From positions 62,001-126,000 of the forward strand of contig NZ_SOAV01000011.1 of NCBI RefSeq assembly GCF_004364245.1: a stretch of DNA of 64,000 bases. Reading direction: 5' to 3'. Under the pieces are notes generated by a model. It did not search any database. It was given only the letters and a program-made list of their open reading frames with translations, and was not told the DNA's origin. Positions 49,614-58,589 of the stretch are shown one piece after another (the stretch's first letter is position 1; every line of letters starts with the position of its first letter). This DNA comes from Streptomyces sp. BK208 (GTDB lineage Bacteria > Actinomycetota > Actinomycetes > Streptomycetales > Streptomycetaceae). The translations under genes were made by a program, and so were the position numbers.

Positions 49614-50881
49614 CGCCCCGCCTCGCGCTCGCCGGCGTGCCCCACGGACCGGACGGCCGGGCCGTCCCCGGCGGTACCAGCGTGTCCGCCGTCTCCTCCG
49701 ACTCCCCCGTCTCCCACGTCCCCGCCGTCCTTGGCGACCCCGCCGTCCCGGACGCCGTCCGCCAGCCGTCCGGCGAAGCGTTTCAGCTCTCCGTACTGCT
49801 CGGCCAGGGAGGACGGGCCGTCCCCCACCGGGTCCTTGAAGTAGAAGCCCAGTTCGCCCAGCGGGCCGGTCAGGCCCCTCTCGTGGGCACGGGCGACGAG
49901 GCGGGCCAGATCGAGGACGAGTGGCGCGGCGAGCGACGAGTCGCAGCCCTGCCAGGTGGTCTGGAGGACCATGCGGGCGCCGAGGAAGCCGTCGAAGGCG
50001 ATGTGGTCCCAGGCCGTCTTCCAGTCGCCGAGCGCGGGGACGTCGTCGATGTGGACCTCGCCCTCGACGGGGGCGCCGAGGGTGTCGGCGAGGACGCGTT
50101 CCTTGCCGGCGTTCTTCGCAGCGGCCGCCGCCGGGTCGGCGAGGGCGGCCCCGTCGCCGCCGCCCAGGAGGTTGGTGCCGGACCAGGCGCGCACGGCGAG
50201 GGCGCGCTGGGCGAACATCGGGCCGAGCACCGAGCGCAGCAGGGTCTGGCCGGTCTTGCCGTCACGGCCCGCGTACGGCACGGCGGCGGCCTCGGCCTCG
50301 GCGGCCAGCGCCGGGTGGCGCAGTCCGGTCGACGGGGTGAAGTTGACGTACGGGCAGCCGGCGCGCAGGGCGGCGGCCGCGTAGAGCGAGCTGGCGGGGA
50401 GGGCGCCGCCGGTGGGGGCGGGCTCGGTGGAGGCCACGTTCACCACCACCGTCCGGTCCACTCCTGTGCGCCGGGCGAAGTCGGTGATGTCCGCGGCGAA
50501 GGCGGTGATCAGTTCCGCCTCGTCACGGGTGTCGCCGGGCATCGGGCCGCCGGGACGGATCTCGCGGTCGGCCGCGGCCAGTTCGGCGCCGACGGCCGAG
50601 GGAAGCCCGTGCGGCAGCACGCCCCCGGCGGCCAGGGCCTCGGCCCGCTTGGGCAGGGGGCAGTCCACGGTGTCGTGACCGCCGAAGACGAGGGACGAGA
50701 GCGCGGGCAGGCCGGCGTCGGCGAAGTCCGGGGTCTCGGTGACCATGCCGGTCGGGGGGTTCAGCCCCGCGGTCACGGCGGCACAGCCCGCCACCACGGT
50801 GGTGGCGACGGAACCGCGGGCTCCGATCAGCCAGACACCGGTACGGGAGCCGTGGGAGGAAGCAGAGGGGGACGCGGACAT
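49610..50881 (-). CDS. Inositol-3-phosphate synthase family protein (ebo operon)
   Basis: The 423-residue protein has the NAD-binding start GVWLIGARGSVATTVVAGCAA, then VVNVASTEP, NFTPSTGLRHPAL, the conserved GRDGKTGQTLLRSVLGPMFAQRAL and SGTNLLGGGDG, and HIAFDGFLGARMVLQTTWQG. These mark the Ino1/MIPS family, which cyclises glucose 6-phosphate, so the operon probably makes its own inositol phosphate-like acceptor. The C-terminal 50 residues are Gly/Asp-rich and probably disordered. AAGGAGG lies 6 nt before the ATG at 50881. It is the first gene of the operon. Confidence 0.87.
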   Translation of the reverse strand: MSASPSASSHGSRTGVWLIGARGSVATTVVAGCAAVTAGLNPPTGMVTETPDFADAGLPALSSLVFGGHDTVDCPLPKRAEALAAGGVLPHGLPSAVGAELAAADREIRPGGPMPGDTRDEAELITAFAADITDFARRTGVDRTVVVNVASTEPAPTGGALPASSLYAAAALRAGCPYVNFTPSTGLRHPALAAEAEAAAVPYAGRDGKTGQTLLRSVLGPMFAQRALAVRAWSGTNLLGGGDGAALADPAAAAAKNAGKERVLADTLGAPVEGEVHIDDVPALGDWKTAWDHIAFDGFLGARMVLQTTWQGCDSSLAAPLVLDLARLVARAHERGLTGPLGELGFYFKDPVGDGPSSLAEQYGELKRFAGRLADGVRDGGVAKDGGDVGDGGVGGDGGHAGTAGDGPAVRSVGHAGEREAGR

Positions 50882-50995
50882 GGGCAGCCTCCTTGTCGAG
50901 CGCGTCGGACACACACGAGCGGTGGTACGGCCGGCGTGGTACAGCCGGGGCGGTGCGGCCGGAGGGGTACGGGGCCGGGGTTCCGGTCCGGGTGA

Positions 50996-51029
50996 CGGCG
51001 GGCGGAGGTCCGGCGTCCTCCGCCCGCCG
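50996..51029 (-). terminator. Terminator of the large secreted-protein gene
   Basis: A perfect 13-bp stem (50996-51008 with 51017-51029) and an 8-nt loop lie downstream of the minus-strand gene ending at 51092 and upstream of the inositol-phosphate synthase start. Confidence 0.75.
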
Positions 51030-51091
51030 CCGTTCCGGTCGCCCCTGGAGGGTCACTCCCGAGGGAGGTCACCTCTCAGGGGCAGGGCGCC

Positions 51092-54000
51092 CTAGGAGGG
51101 CAGTTCCTTGAGCTGGATGTTGCGGAAGGAGACCTGGTCGTCTCCGCCGTGGTTCTGCAGGCCGATGTAGCCGTCGGTCAGGCTCCGCTCGGGGTCCTTG
51201 TTGGTGAAGTCGTTGATCTTGACTCCGTTGAGGAACACCTGGAGGCGTTCGCCCTGGACCTTGATCTCGTAGGAGTTCCACTGGCCGGGCGGCCGCAGCA
51301 CCTGGTCACGGGCCTTGATGTTCGCCGCCTTGAACGTGTAGATCGCACCGGTGGTGCGGTCCACGGCGTCCGTGGCGTCGATCTGGATCTCGTAGCCCTT
51401 GTTCACCGCGGACCAGGGGTCGTCGGAGGCCGGGAAGCCCACGAAGACGCCGGAGTTGTCGTCGCCCTGCATCTTCCAGTCGAGCTTGAGGGAGTACGAC
51501 TTCAGCTCCTTGGCCTGGTACCAGAGCAGGCCCATGCCGCCCTCGGACTCCAGGGCACCGTCCTTGACGTTGAACTTTCCGGGACCGGCCTGCTTCCACC
51601 CTTCCAGGGTCTGGCCGTTGAAGATGTCCCGGTAGCCCTTGGCCGGCTTGCAGTCCGCCTTGACCTGGCCGGTGGCGTACTGCATGCCGCCGAGCAGGTG
51701 GCCGCGGAAGGCCTCGTCCGCGTAGGACTCCTTGGTGTGGCCGAGTCCGGTGTAGAAGGAGCGGCCGCCGCCGTAGTTCTGGCACCAGGCGATCGGGTGG
51801 TCGCCCTTCATGGTGCCGCCGGAGTAGGTCGTCTCGTCGAGGGTGGCGAGGACCTTGGCCTGCTCACGCGGGTTGGTGCGGTAGTTGTACAGCTCGTCGG
51901 TGCGCTCCCAGGCGTCGTCCAGGTGCGCGGTGGCCGGGTGGTCGTGGTCCTCGACGCGGACGGTGGCCTTCTGGATGGCCGGGTGCGAGTCGAAGTAGGC
52001 GCCGACGAGGCCGCCATAGAACTCCCAGTCGTACTCGGTGTCGGCGGCGGCGTGGATGCCCATGTAGCCGCCGCCGTTCTTGACGTAGTTCTCGAACGCC
52101 TTCTGCTGGTCGGCGTTGAGGACGTCCCCGGTGGTGGAAAGGAAGGCCACCGCGTCGTACTTGGCGAGGTTGGCGGTGGTGAACTGCCCGGCCTCCTCGG
52201 TCGCGGTGACGGAGATGCCGGCCGGGGTGCCCAGCTCCTTCAGGGCGGCGACGCCCGCCGGGATGGAGTCGTGGCGGAAGCCCGCGGTCCTGGAGAAGAC
52301 CAGGACCTTCTTGCCGGCCGTGAACGCCTCCTTGGAGAACTCGAAGTCGTCGATGTCGAACAGCGCGCCCTCGCCGCCCCGGAACACCAGGTAGACGTCG
52401 GTGGTCTTCTTGGGCAGGGCCCGCAGCGGCACGTCGACGTTCTGGAAGGTCTCCCAGCTGCCGGTGGGCGGGATGTACGCCGAGCCGTGCAGCGGGCCGG
52501 TGGGCGAGCCGGTGCGCACCTCGACGTAGCCGCCGGCGCCGCCGGAGGAGGCCCGTACGGTCAGCTTCTTCTGCCCGTCGAACCTGTAGGGGCTGAAGGA
52601 GATCCAGTCACCGTCGTTGATGTCGCCGACGGTCTTGCCGCCGTTGGCGCCGGTCTTGTCGATCGGCGACACGCCCTGCTGGGCGGTGAAGTGCTCGGCC
52701 TGGCGGTGCGGCGGCTGGATCACGGTGCGGGCGGTCCCGGTCAGGGCCTCCTGGCCGTTGGCCCCGCCGTCGGTGTAGCTGGCGCCGACGACGCCGTAGA
52801 TGTTGGCGTTGGGGTCGTGGCCGCCGTCGCCGGGCGGCGGGTTGAGGGTGCCCTCACAGCCCATCTCGCTGGTCAGCTCGTGGGCGTGGGAGTCGTGGCC
52901 GAGGCTGTAGGCGACCTTGACCTTGGAGCAGTCGATCGTCTCCTCGGGGTCGGTGACCTTCACCTTGAAGGGAATCGGCTGCCCCATGGGGAGCAGGGTG
53001 CCGTTGCCGGGAGTCTCGATGACCACCTTGGGCTCGGTGTTGCCCACCACGATGCGGACGCTGGCGTGGCCGGTGTTGCCGTCGGGGTCCGTGGCCGTGA
53101 AGGTCGCGGAGTAGGTGCCGATCTTCTTGTACTTGTGGGTGGGCGTGAGGCCCTCGCCCTTGGTGCCGTCGCCGAAGTCCCAGCTGTAGGTGAGGTCCGG
53201 GGAGTCGGCGTCCTTGGCGGAGCCGGTGAAGGCGACCTTCAGGCCGGCGGCGCCGGAGGTCTTGTCCGCGCTGACCTCGGCGATCGGGGAGAAACCGTCC
53301 GAGGCGTTCTCGATCCGGTACAGGGCGGAGTCCTTGTCGCCCTGGAACCAGGACAGGCCGTAGTCCAGGACGTAGAGGGCGCCGTCGGGGCCGAACTCCA
53401 TGTCCATGATCTGGGTGCCGGTCCACGGGAAGTCGTTGATCTTCGCGACCGCGCCGTCCTCGGTCTGCTCGATCCGCTTGATCCAACGCCGGCCGAACTC
53501 ACCGGCGAAGAAGTCCCCGTCGTACTCCTCGGGGAACTTGACGCTGGAGTCGAGGTCGGGGTCGTAGCGGTAGACCGGGCCGCCCATCGGGGACTCGGAG
53601 CCGCTGCCGAACTCGGGCACGGAGTCGTCGTCGTACGGGATCCACGCGGCCTGCGCGGGCGGCAGGTCGGTGAGGCCGGTGTTGTGCGGCGAGGTGTTCT
53701 TCGGGGCGGCGCAGTCGAAGGTCTCGCCAGAGGTCTGGGTGGCGAAGTCGTAGTCGACGTACGGGTCGTTGTCGCCGGTGCAGAAGGGCCAGCCGAAGTT
53801 GGCGGCCTTGGTCACCTTGGCGAACTCGACCTGCCCGGCCGGGCCCCGCTTCGGGTCGGCGGCGCCGGCGTCGGGGCCGTAGTCCCCGACGTAGACCGTG
53901 CCGGTCTTCTTGTCGACGCTGATCCGGAACGGGTTGCGGAAGCCCATCGCGTAGATCTCGGGGCGGGTCTTCTCGGTACCGGGCTCGAAGAGGTTGCCCT

Positions 54001-54805
54001 CCGGGATGGTGTACGAGCCGTCCTCGGCGACCTTGATGCGCAGGAGCTTGCCGCGCAGGTCGTTGGTGTTGCCGGCGCTGCGCCGGGCGTCGAAGGCCGG
54101 GTTGCGGTCCGGGCGCTCGTCGATCGGCGAGTAGCCGTCGGAGGCGAACGGGTTGGAGTCGTCACCGGTGGACAGGTAGAGGTTGCCCTCGGCGTCGAAG
54201 GCGATGTCGCCGCCGACGTGGCAGCAGATGCCGCGGGAGGCCGCGACGTCCAGGACCTTCTTCTCGCTGGCCATGTCCAGCGTGCCGTTGGCGTTCAGGA
54301 CGAAGCGGGAGAGGCGGTTGACGCCGTCGAACTTCTTGAAGTCCTCGGCGGTGCCGTTCTCCGGGGCGTCGCCCGCGGGGGTGTCGAGCGGCGGGGCGTA
54401 GTAGAGGTAGATCGCCCGGTTGTTCTCGAAGTCGGGATCGATGCCGACGCCCTGCAGGCCCTCCTCGTCGTGGTTGTAGACGGGGATCTTGCCGGCGACC
54501 TTGGTGACGCCACCCTGGTCGGTCAGGCGCAGTGTGCCGTCGCGGGCGGTGTGCAGGACGCTGCGGTCGGGAAGCACCGCGAGCGACATCGGCTCGCCCA
54601 TCTCGGGTTCGCCCTTGGCGAGCGGCACCTGCTGGAACTGCCCCTCGGCGGCCGCCGTCTCGTCGTGCTCCGGGTGACCCGGGTGGGCTCCGGCGACGGT
54701 GGCCGGGGCGCCCACGGCCAGCAGCAGGCCGGTGAAGAGGGCGAGTGTGGTGCGGAGCCTTGGACGCCTTGTGGTGCTGGTGGCTTTGAGTCTGGTTCTG
54801 TGCAC
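51092..54805 (-). CDS. Secreted multidomain carbohydrate enzyme (GSDH, PKD, CBM, ThuA, DUF1080)
   Basis: The 1,237-residue exported protein has a signal peptide at about 1-40 (LRTTLALFTGLLLAVGAPATVAGA). In order it then has a glucose/sorbosone-dehydrogenase-like beta-propeller (about 55-460, with SRGICCHVGGDIAFD and YAMGFRNPFRIS) and a PKD domain (about 490-570, SGAAGLKVAFTGSAKDADSPDLTYSWDFGDG). Next come a CBM6-like domain (about 690-800) and a ThuA domain (about 810-1030, KVLVFSRTAGFRHDSI). The last domain is DUF1080, a 3-keto-glycoside hydrolase-like fold (about 1045-1235). The GTG start follows CGGAGGG. It probably oxidises or cleaves glycosides outside the cell to feed the locus beside it. 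Confidence 0.88.
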   Translation of the reverse strand: MHRTRLKATSTTRRPRLRTTLALFTGLLLAVGAPATVAGAHPGHPEHDETAAAEGQFQQVPLAKGEPEMGEPMSLAVLPDRSVLHTARDGTLRLTDQGGVTKVAGKIPVYNHDEEGLQGVGIDPDFENNRAIYLYYAPPLDTPAGDAPENGTAEDFKKFDGVNRLSRFVLNANGTLDMASEKKVLDVAASRGICCHVGGDIAFDAEGNLYLSTGDDSNPFASDGYSPIDERPDRNPAFDARRSAGNTNDLRGKLLRIKVAEDGSYTIPEGNLFEPGTEKTRPEIYAMGFRNPFRISVDKKTGTVYVGDYGPDAGAADPKRGPAGQVEFAKVTKAANFGWPFCTGDNDPYVDYDFATQTSGETFDCAAPKNTSPHNTGLTDLPPAQAAWIPYDDDSVPEFGSGSESPMGGPVYRYDPDLDSSVKFPEEYDGDFFAGEFGRRWIKRIEQTEDGAVAKINDFPWTGTQIMDMEFGPDGALYVLDYGLSWFQGDKDSALYRIENASDGFSPIAEVSADKTSGAAGLKVAFTGSAKDADSPDLTYSWDFGDGTKGEGLTPTHKYKKIGTYSATFTATDPDGNTGHASVRIVVGNTEPKVVIETPGNGTLLPMGQPIPFKVKVTDPEETIDCSKVKVAYSLGHDSHAHELTSEMGCEGTLNPPPGDGGHDPNANIYGVVGASYTDGGANGQEALTGTARTVIQPPHRQAEHFTAQQGVSPIDKTGANGGKTVGDINDGDWISFSPYRFDGQKKLTVRASSGGAGGYVEVRTGSPTGPLHGSAYIPPTGSWETFQNVDVPLRALPKKTTDVYLVFRGGEGALFDIDDFEFSKEAFTAGKKVLVFSRTAGFRHDSIPAGVAALKELGTPAGISVTATEEAGQFTTANLAKYDAVAFLSTTGDVLNADQQKAFENYVKNGGGYMGIHAAADTEYDWEFYGGLVGAYFDSHPAIQKATVRVEDHDHPATAHLDDAWERTDELYNYRTNPREQAKVLATLDETTYSGGTMKGDHPIAWCQNYGGGRSFYTGLGHTKESYADEAFRGHLLGGMQYATGQVKADCKPAKGYRDIFNGQTLEGWKQAGPGKFNVKDGALESEGGMGLLWYQAKELKSYSLKLDWKMQGDDNSGVFVGFPASDDPWSAVNKGYEIQIDATDAVDRTTGAIYTFKAANIKARDQVLRPPGQWNSYEIKVQGERLQVFLNGVKINDFTNKDPERSLTDGYIGLQNHGGDDQVSFRNIQLKELPS

Positions 54806-55069
54806 GAAGTCCCTCCGGGAACGGGGTGGGCCGTATGGGGATGGGTGCGGAGACGTGCGATGCGGGCGCCGGGGTGCGCCGTCACCCCGGGGGCGTCAGT
54901 GTCCTGAACACTTCAGGGACGGTAACCGCGTTCTTCCGGGGCGAACACCCCTTGGACCGTGAATGGTTGAACTTTTTCCCAGCTCAGGACAAAGCAGGAT
55001 CGGGGCAGCCCGGACCGGGCACCGGCGGCTGTGCCGGTCCCCGGTCCTGACCTGCCGTCGGGCGTGCGG
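54806..55069. other. Intergenic region upstream of the secreted-protein gene
   Basis: This 264-nt stretch holds the promoter of the secreted-protein gene (minus strand). It contains an AT-richer patch around 54960-54990 (GAACTTTTTCCCAGC). I see no gene and no convincing dyad. Confidence 0.4.
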
Positions 55070-56068
55070 TCAGCTGTTGAAGGCCGCGTCGAAGGACGCG
55101 CTGGGCGGCTCGAAGTCGAAGGCCTTGAGCCGGGTGAGGGCTTCGGGCGCGCCCTGCAGCCGGTCCATGCCGGCGTCCTCCCACTCGACGGAGACGGGCC
55201 CCTGGTAGTCGATGGAGCGCAGCATGCGGAAGACGTCCTCCCAGGGGACGTCGCCGTGCCCGGCCGACACGAAGTCCCAGCCGCGCCGCGGGTCGCCCCA
55301 GGGCAGGTGGGATCCGAGCCGTCCGTTGCGGCCGTCGAGGCGCTTGCGGGCCTCCTTGCAGTCGACGTGGTAGATCCGGTCGCGGAAGTCCCACAGGAAG
55401 CCGACGGGATCGAGGTCCTGCCACACGAAGTGGGAGGGGTCGAAGTTGAGCCCGAAGGCCGGCCGGTGGTCGACGGCCTCCAGCGCGCGCTGGGTGGTCC
55501 AGTAGTCGTAGGCGATCTCGCTGGGGTGGACCTCGTGGGCGAACCGGACGCCCTCGGCGTCGAAGACGTCCAGGATCGGGTTCCAGCGGTCCGCGAAGTC
55601 CTGGTAGCCGCGCTCGATCATCGACTCGGGGGCGGGCGGGAACATGGCGACCAGGTGCCAGATGGCCGAGCCGGTGAAGCCGATGACGGTGTCGACGCCG
55701 AGGCGGGCGGCGGCCCGCGCGGTGTCCTTGATCTCGGCCGCGGCGCGCTGCCGCACGCCCTCCGCGTCGCCGTCGCCCCAGATGCGGGCGGGCAGGATGG
55801 CCTCGTGGCGTTCGTCGATGATGGCGTCGCAGACGGCCTGGCCGACCAGGTGGTTGGAGACGGCCCAGCACTTGAGGCCGTACTTGTCGAGCAGCTGGTG
55901 GCGGGAGTCCACGTAGGAGGGGTCGGCGAGGGCCTTGTCGACCTCGAAGTGGTCGCCCCAGCAGGCGAGTTCCAGACCGTCGTAGCCGAAGTCGCGGGCG
56001 AGGCGGCAGACCTCCTCCAGGGGAAGGTCCGCCCACTGACCGGTGAAGAGTGTGAAGTTGCGCGGCAT
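55070..56068 (-). CDS. Sugar phosphate isomerase/epimerase
   Basis: The 332-residue AP-endonuclease-2-like TIM barrel has FGYDGLELACWGDHFEVDKAL, DTVIGFTGSAIWHL, VRFAHEVHPSEIAYDYWTT, FGLNFDPSHFVWQDLDPV, IYHVDCKEARKRL, WDFVSAGHGDVPW and VSVEWEDAGMD. The Glu, Asp, His and Glu metal ligands of the family are in place. No signal peptide is present, so it is cytoplasmic. It follows the Gfo/Idh/MocA gene by 16 nt. Such pairs act together on oxidised sugars or inositol-like cyclitols. Confidence 0.92.
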   Translation of the reverse strand: MPRNFTLFTGQWADLPLEEVCRLARDFGYDGLELACWGDHFEVDKALADPSYVDSRHQLLDKYGLKCWAVSNHLVGQAVCDAIIDERHEAILPARIWGDGDAEGVRQRAAAEIKDTARAAARLGVDTVIGFTGSAIWHLVAMFPPAPESMIERGYQDFADRWNPILDVFDAEGVRFAHEVHPSEIAYDYWTTQRALEAVDHRPAFGLNFDPSHFVWQDLDPVGFLWDFRDRIYHVDCKEARKRLDGRNGRLGSHLPWGDPRRGWDFVSAGHGDVPWEDVFRMLRSIDYQGPVSVEWEDAGMDRLQGAPEALTRLKAFDFEPPSASFDAAFNS

Positions 56069-56084
56069 GTCGCTGCCAGCCTCC

Positions 56085-57368
56085 TCAGGGAATCTGGGTG
56101 TAGACGGAGTTCTTCTCGGCGCTCTCCTCCACGGCCGCGAGCACCCGCTGCACCTGCAGCCCGTCGGCGAAGGAGGGTTCGGGCCGGCGGCCCGCGGCGA
56201 CGGCGTGCACGAGGTCGCGTGCCTGGTGCACGAAGGTGTGCTCGTAGCCCAGCCCGTGGCCGGGCGGCCACCAGGCGTCCAGGTAGGGGTGCTCGGGTTC
56301 GGTGACGAGGATGCGGCGGAAGCCCGCGTGCTCCCCGGGCTCCGTGGCGTCGTGGTACTCCAGCTCGTTGAGCCGTTCCAGGTCGAAGGCGAGCGAGCCG
56401 CGCTCGCCGTTGAGCTCGATGCGCAGGGCGTTCTTGCGGCCGGTGGCGTACCGGGTGGCCTCGAAGGAGATCAGGGCGCCGGAGGTGAGGCGGCCGGTGA
56501 ACACGGCGGCGTCGTCGACGGTGACCTGTCCCGTCACGCCGTCCGCCGAGCCCGCGGTCAGTCCCCGGGGGGCGCCGGCGGGCAGCGGGCGTTCCCGCAC
56601 GAAGGTCTCGGTGAGGGCGGAGACGCCCGCGATCCGCTCCCCCGACACGTACTGGGCGAGGTCGACGATGTGGGCGCCCAGGTCGCCGAGCGCGCCCGAC
56701 CCGGCCAGCTCCTTGCGCAGTCGCCAGGTGAGCGGGGCCTTCGGGTCGACCAGCCAGTCCTGGAGGTACGTCACCCGCAGGTGCCGCAGGCGGCCGACGC
56801 GGCCCTCGGCGACCATCCTCCGGGCCAGCGCGGTGGCCGGGACCCGGCGGTAGTTGAACCCGACCATCGCCAGTTGCCCGCGTGCTCCGGCCTCCTCGGC
56901 GGCGCGGGTCATCGCCTGCGCCTCCTCCACGGTGTTGGCCAGCGGCTTCTCGCACAGGACGTGTTTCCCGGCGGCGAGCGCGGCGAGCGCGATCTCGGCG
57001 TGGCTGTCCCCGGGCGTGCAGATGTCGACGAGGTCGATGTCGTCCCGTTCGATCAGGGCCCGCCAGTCGGTCTCGGTGCTCGCCCAGCCGTGCCGGTCGG
57101 CCGCGAGGCGGACGGCGTCGGCGTCCCGCCCGCAGACGGCGGCCAGTACCGGGTTCAGCGGCAGGTCGAAGACCCGGCCGGCGGTGCGCCAGCCCTGGGA
57201 GTGCGCGGCGCCCATGAAGGCGTAGCCGACCATGCCGACGCGCAGGGGCGCTCTGGTCGCGGACGCCCCCGTCGCCGCCCCGGCCCCGGCGCCGGTATCG
57301 GTCCCGTTGTCGGTCCCGGCGGCTGCCTCCTCGGCGCCGGCCCCCTCGGGCTGCTGCGGCTGTCCCAT
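56085..57368 (-). CDS. Gfo/Idh/MocA-family oxidoreductase
   Basis: The 427-residue protein has a low-complexity Gly/Ala/Thr leader of about 40 residues, then an NAD-binding fold (LRVGMVGYAFMGAAHSQGW, DIDLVDICTPGDSHAEIALAALAAGKHVLCEKPLAN). The C-terminal half has the substrate region GSGALGDLGAHIVDLAQYVSG. The EKP motif and the GDLGAHIVD catalytic Asp/His are intact. It oxidises a sugar or inositol hydroxyl to a ketone with NAD(P). Position beside an RbsABC-like importer and an isomerase suggests a role in catabolism of the imported sugar. Confidence 0.93.
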   Translation of the reverse strand: MGQPQQPEGAGAEEAAAGTDNGTDTGAGAGAATGASATRAPLRVGMVGYAFMGAAHSQGWRTAGRVFDLPLNPVLAAVCGRDADAVRLAADRHGWASTETDWRALIERDDIDLVDICTPGDSHAEIALAALAAGKHVLCEKPLANTVEEAQAMTRAAEEAGARGQLAMVGFNYRRVPATALARRMVAEGRVGRLRHLRVTYLQDWLVDPKAPLTWRLRKELAGSGALGDLGAHIVDLAQYVSGERIAGVSALTETFVRERPLPAGAPRGLTAGSADGVTGQVTVDDAAVFTGRLTSGALISFEATRYATGRKNALRIELNGERGSLAFDLERLNELEYHDATEPGEHAGFRRILVTEPEHPYLDAWWPPGHGLGYEHTFVHQARDLVHAVAAGRRPEPSFADGLQVQRVLAAVEESAEKNSVYTQIP

Positions 57369-57448
57369 GCGGATGTCCTCCTCGTCGTGGTGGCGCGGTG
57401 GGGGTGGGCCCCGCCCCGGCGGACCGGCTGGTCGGGCCGTCGCCGGGG

Positions 57449-57523
57449 CCAGGTCCCGTCGTCGGGCTCCCGTCGTCCGCCCGGCGGGCGCAAAGCGGAC
57501 GGGAGTCCGACGACAGGGCCTGG
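57449..57523 (-). terminator. Long imperfect hairpin after the sugar-binding protein gene
   Basis: CCAGGTCCCGTCGTCGG at the left pairs, with bulges, with CCGACGACAGGGCCTGG at the right, and inner arms around GTCCGC/GCGGAC extend the stem. It ends just after the binding-protein stop (minus strand) and so probably separates the importer operon from the oxidoreductase gene. Confidence 0.65.
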
Positions 57524-57528
57524 ACCCG

Positions 57529-58572
57529 TCACTTGAAGCCCGTGGACATGTACTGGTCGACGTTGTCCTTGTCCACGACGGCCGAGTAGCAGGTGACGGT
57601 CGAGGGGATCTCGAACTCGGCGAGGCCGCTGACGCCCTTGCCCTGGCCGAGGGCGCGGGCCAGGTCGATCGCGGAGGCGGCCATGGTCGGCGGGTAGAGG
57701 ACCGTCGCCTTGAGCACGCCGCTGTCCGCCTTGATCGCCTGGAAGGCGGAGAGCGCGCCCGCGCCGCCGACCATCAGGAAGTCGTCGCGCCCGGCCTGCT
57801 CGATGGCGCGCAGGGCGCCCACTCCCTGGTCGTCGTCGTGGTTCCACAGGGCGTCGAAGTCCGACTGGGCCTGGAGCAGCTGGGCCATCTTGGCCTGGCC
57901 GGACTCCACGGTGAACTCGGCGGCCTGGCGGGCCACCTTCTTGATGTTCGGGTAGTTCTTCAGGCCGTCGTCGAAGCCCTGGGTCCGCTGCTGGGTCAGC
58001 TCCAGGTTGTCGATGCCGGCCAGCTCTATGACCTTGGCGTCGGGCTTGTCCTTGAGCTTCTCGCCGATGTAGTGGGCGGCGTTGAGCCCCATGCCGTAGT
58101 TGTCCCCGCCGACCCAGCAGCGGTACGCCTGGGGGCTGTTGAAGATGCGGTCCAGGTTGATGACCGGGATGCCGGCCCGCATCGCCTTCAGGCCGACCTG
58201 GGTGAGCGCCTTGCCGTCGGCCGGCAGCACCACCAGGACGTCGACCTTCTTGTTGATGAGGGTCTCGATCTGGCCGATCTGCTGCGCGGTGTCGTTGGAG
58301 CCCTCGGTGACCTCGAGGGTGACTTCCGAGTACTTCTCCGCGCGCTTCTTGGCCTGGTCGTTGATGGCGTTGAGCCAGCCGTGGTCGGCCTGCGGGCCGG
58401 CGTAGCCGATGGTGATGGGCTTGCCGGGCTTGTCGTCGGCGGCCGGCTGCGTGTCCGCGGCCTTGTCGTCGCCGTCGTCGGGGTCGTTGCTGGTGCACCC
58501 CGTGAGGACGGCACCGGCGGACACGGCGGCGGCTCCGAAGAGCAGCCCTCTGCGACTCGTGAGCTTCGTCAT
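57529..58572 (-). CDS. Sugar ABC transporter substrate-binding lipoprotein (RbsB-like)
   Basis: The 347-residue exported protein has SRRGLLFGAAAVSAGAVLTGCTS, a lipobox (LTGC) preceded by paired Arg, so Tat-dependent lipoprotein export is plausible. The mature part is a periplasmic-binding-protein type 1 fold: KPITIGYAGPQADHGWLNAINDQAKK, VDVLVVLPADGKAL, IPVINLDRIF, FDALWNHDDDQGVGALRAI, DDFLMVGGAGAL. It captures a monosaccharide or cyclitol for the permease and ATPase upstream in the operon (17-nt gap). Confidence 0.92.
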   Translation of the reverse strand: MTKLTSRRGLLFGAAAVSAGAVLTGCTSNDPDDGDDKAADTQPAADDKPGKPITIGYAGPQADHGWLNAINDQAKKRAEKYSEVTLEVTEGSNDTAQQIGQIETLINKKVDVLVVLPADGKALTQVGLKAMRAGIPVINLDRIFNSPQAYRCWVGGDNYGMGLNAAHYIGEKLKDKPDAKVIELAGIDNLELTQQRTQGFDDGLKNYPNIKKVARQAAEFTVESGQAKMAQLLQAQSDFDALWNHDDDQGVGALRAIEQAGRDDFLMVGGAGALSAFQAIKADSGVLKATVLYPPTMAASAIDLARALGQGKGVSGLAEFEIPSTVTCYSAVVDKDNVDQYMSTGFK

Positions 58573-58589
58573 GACGGTGAACCCTTTCC

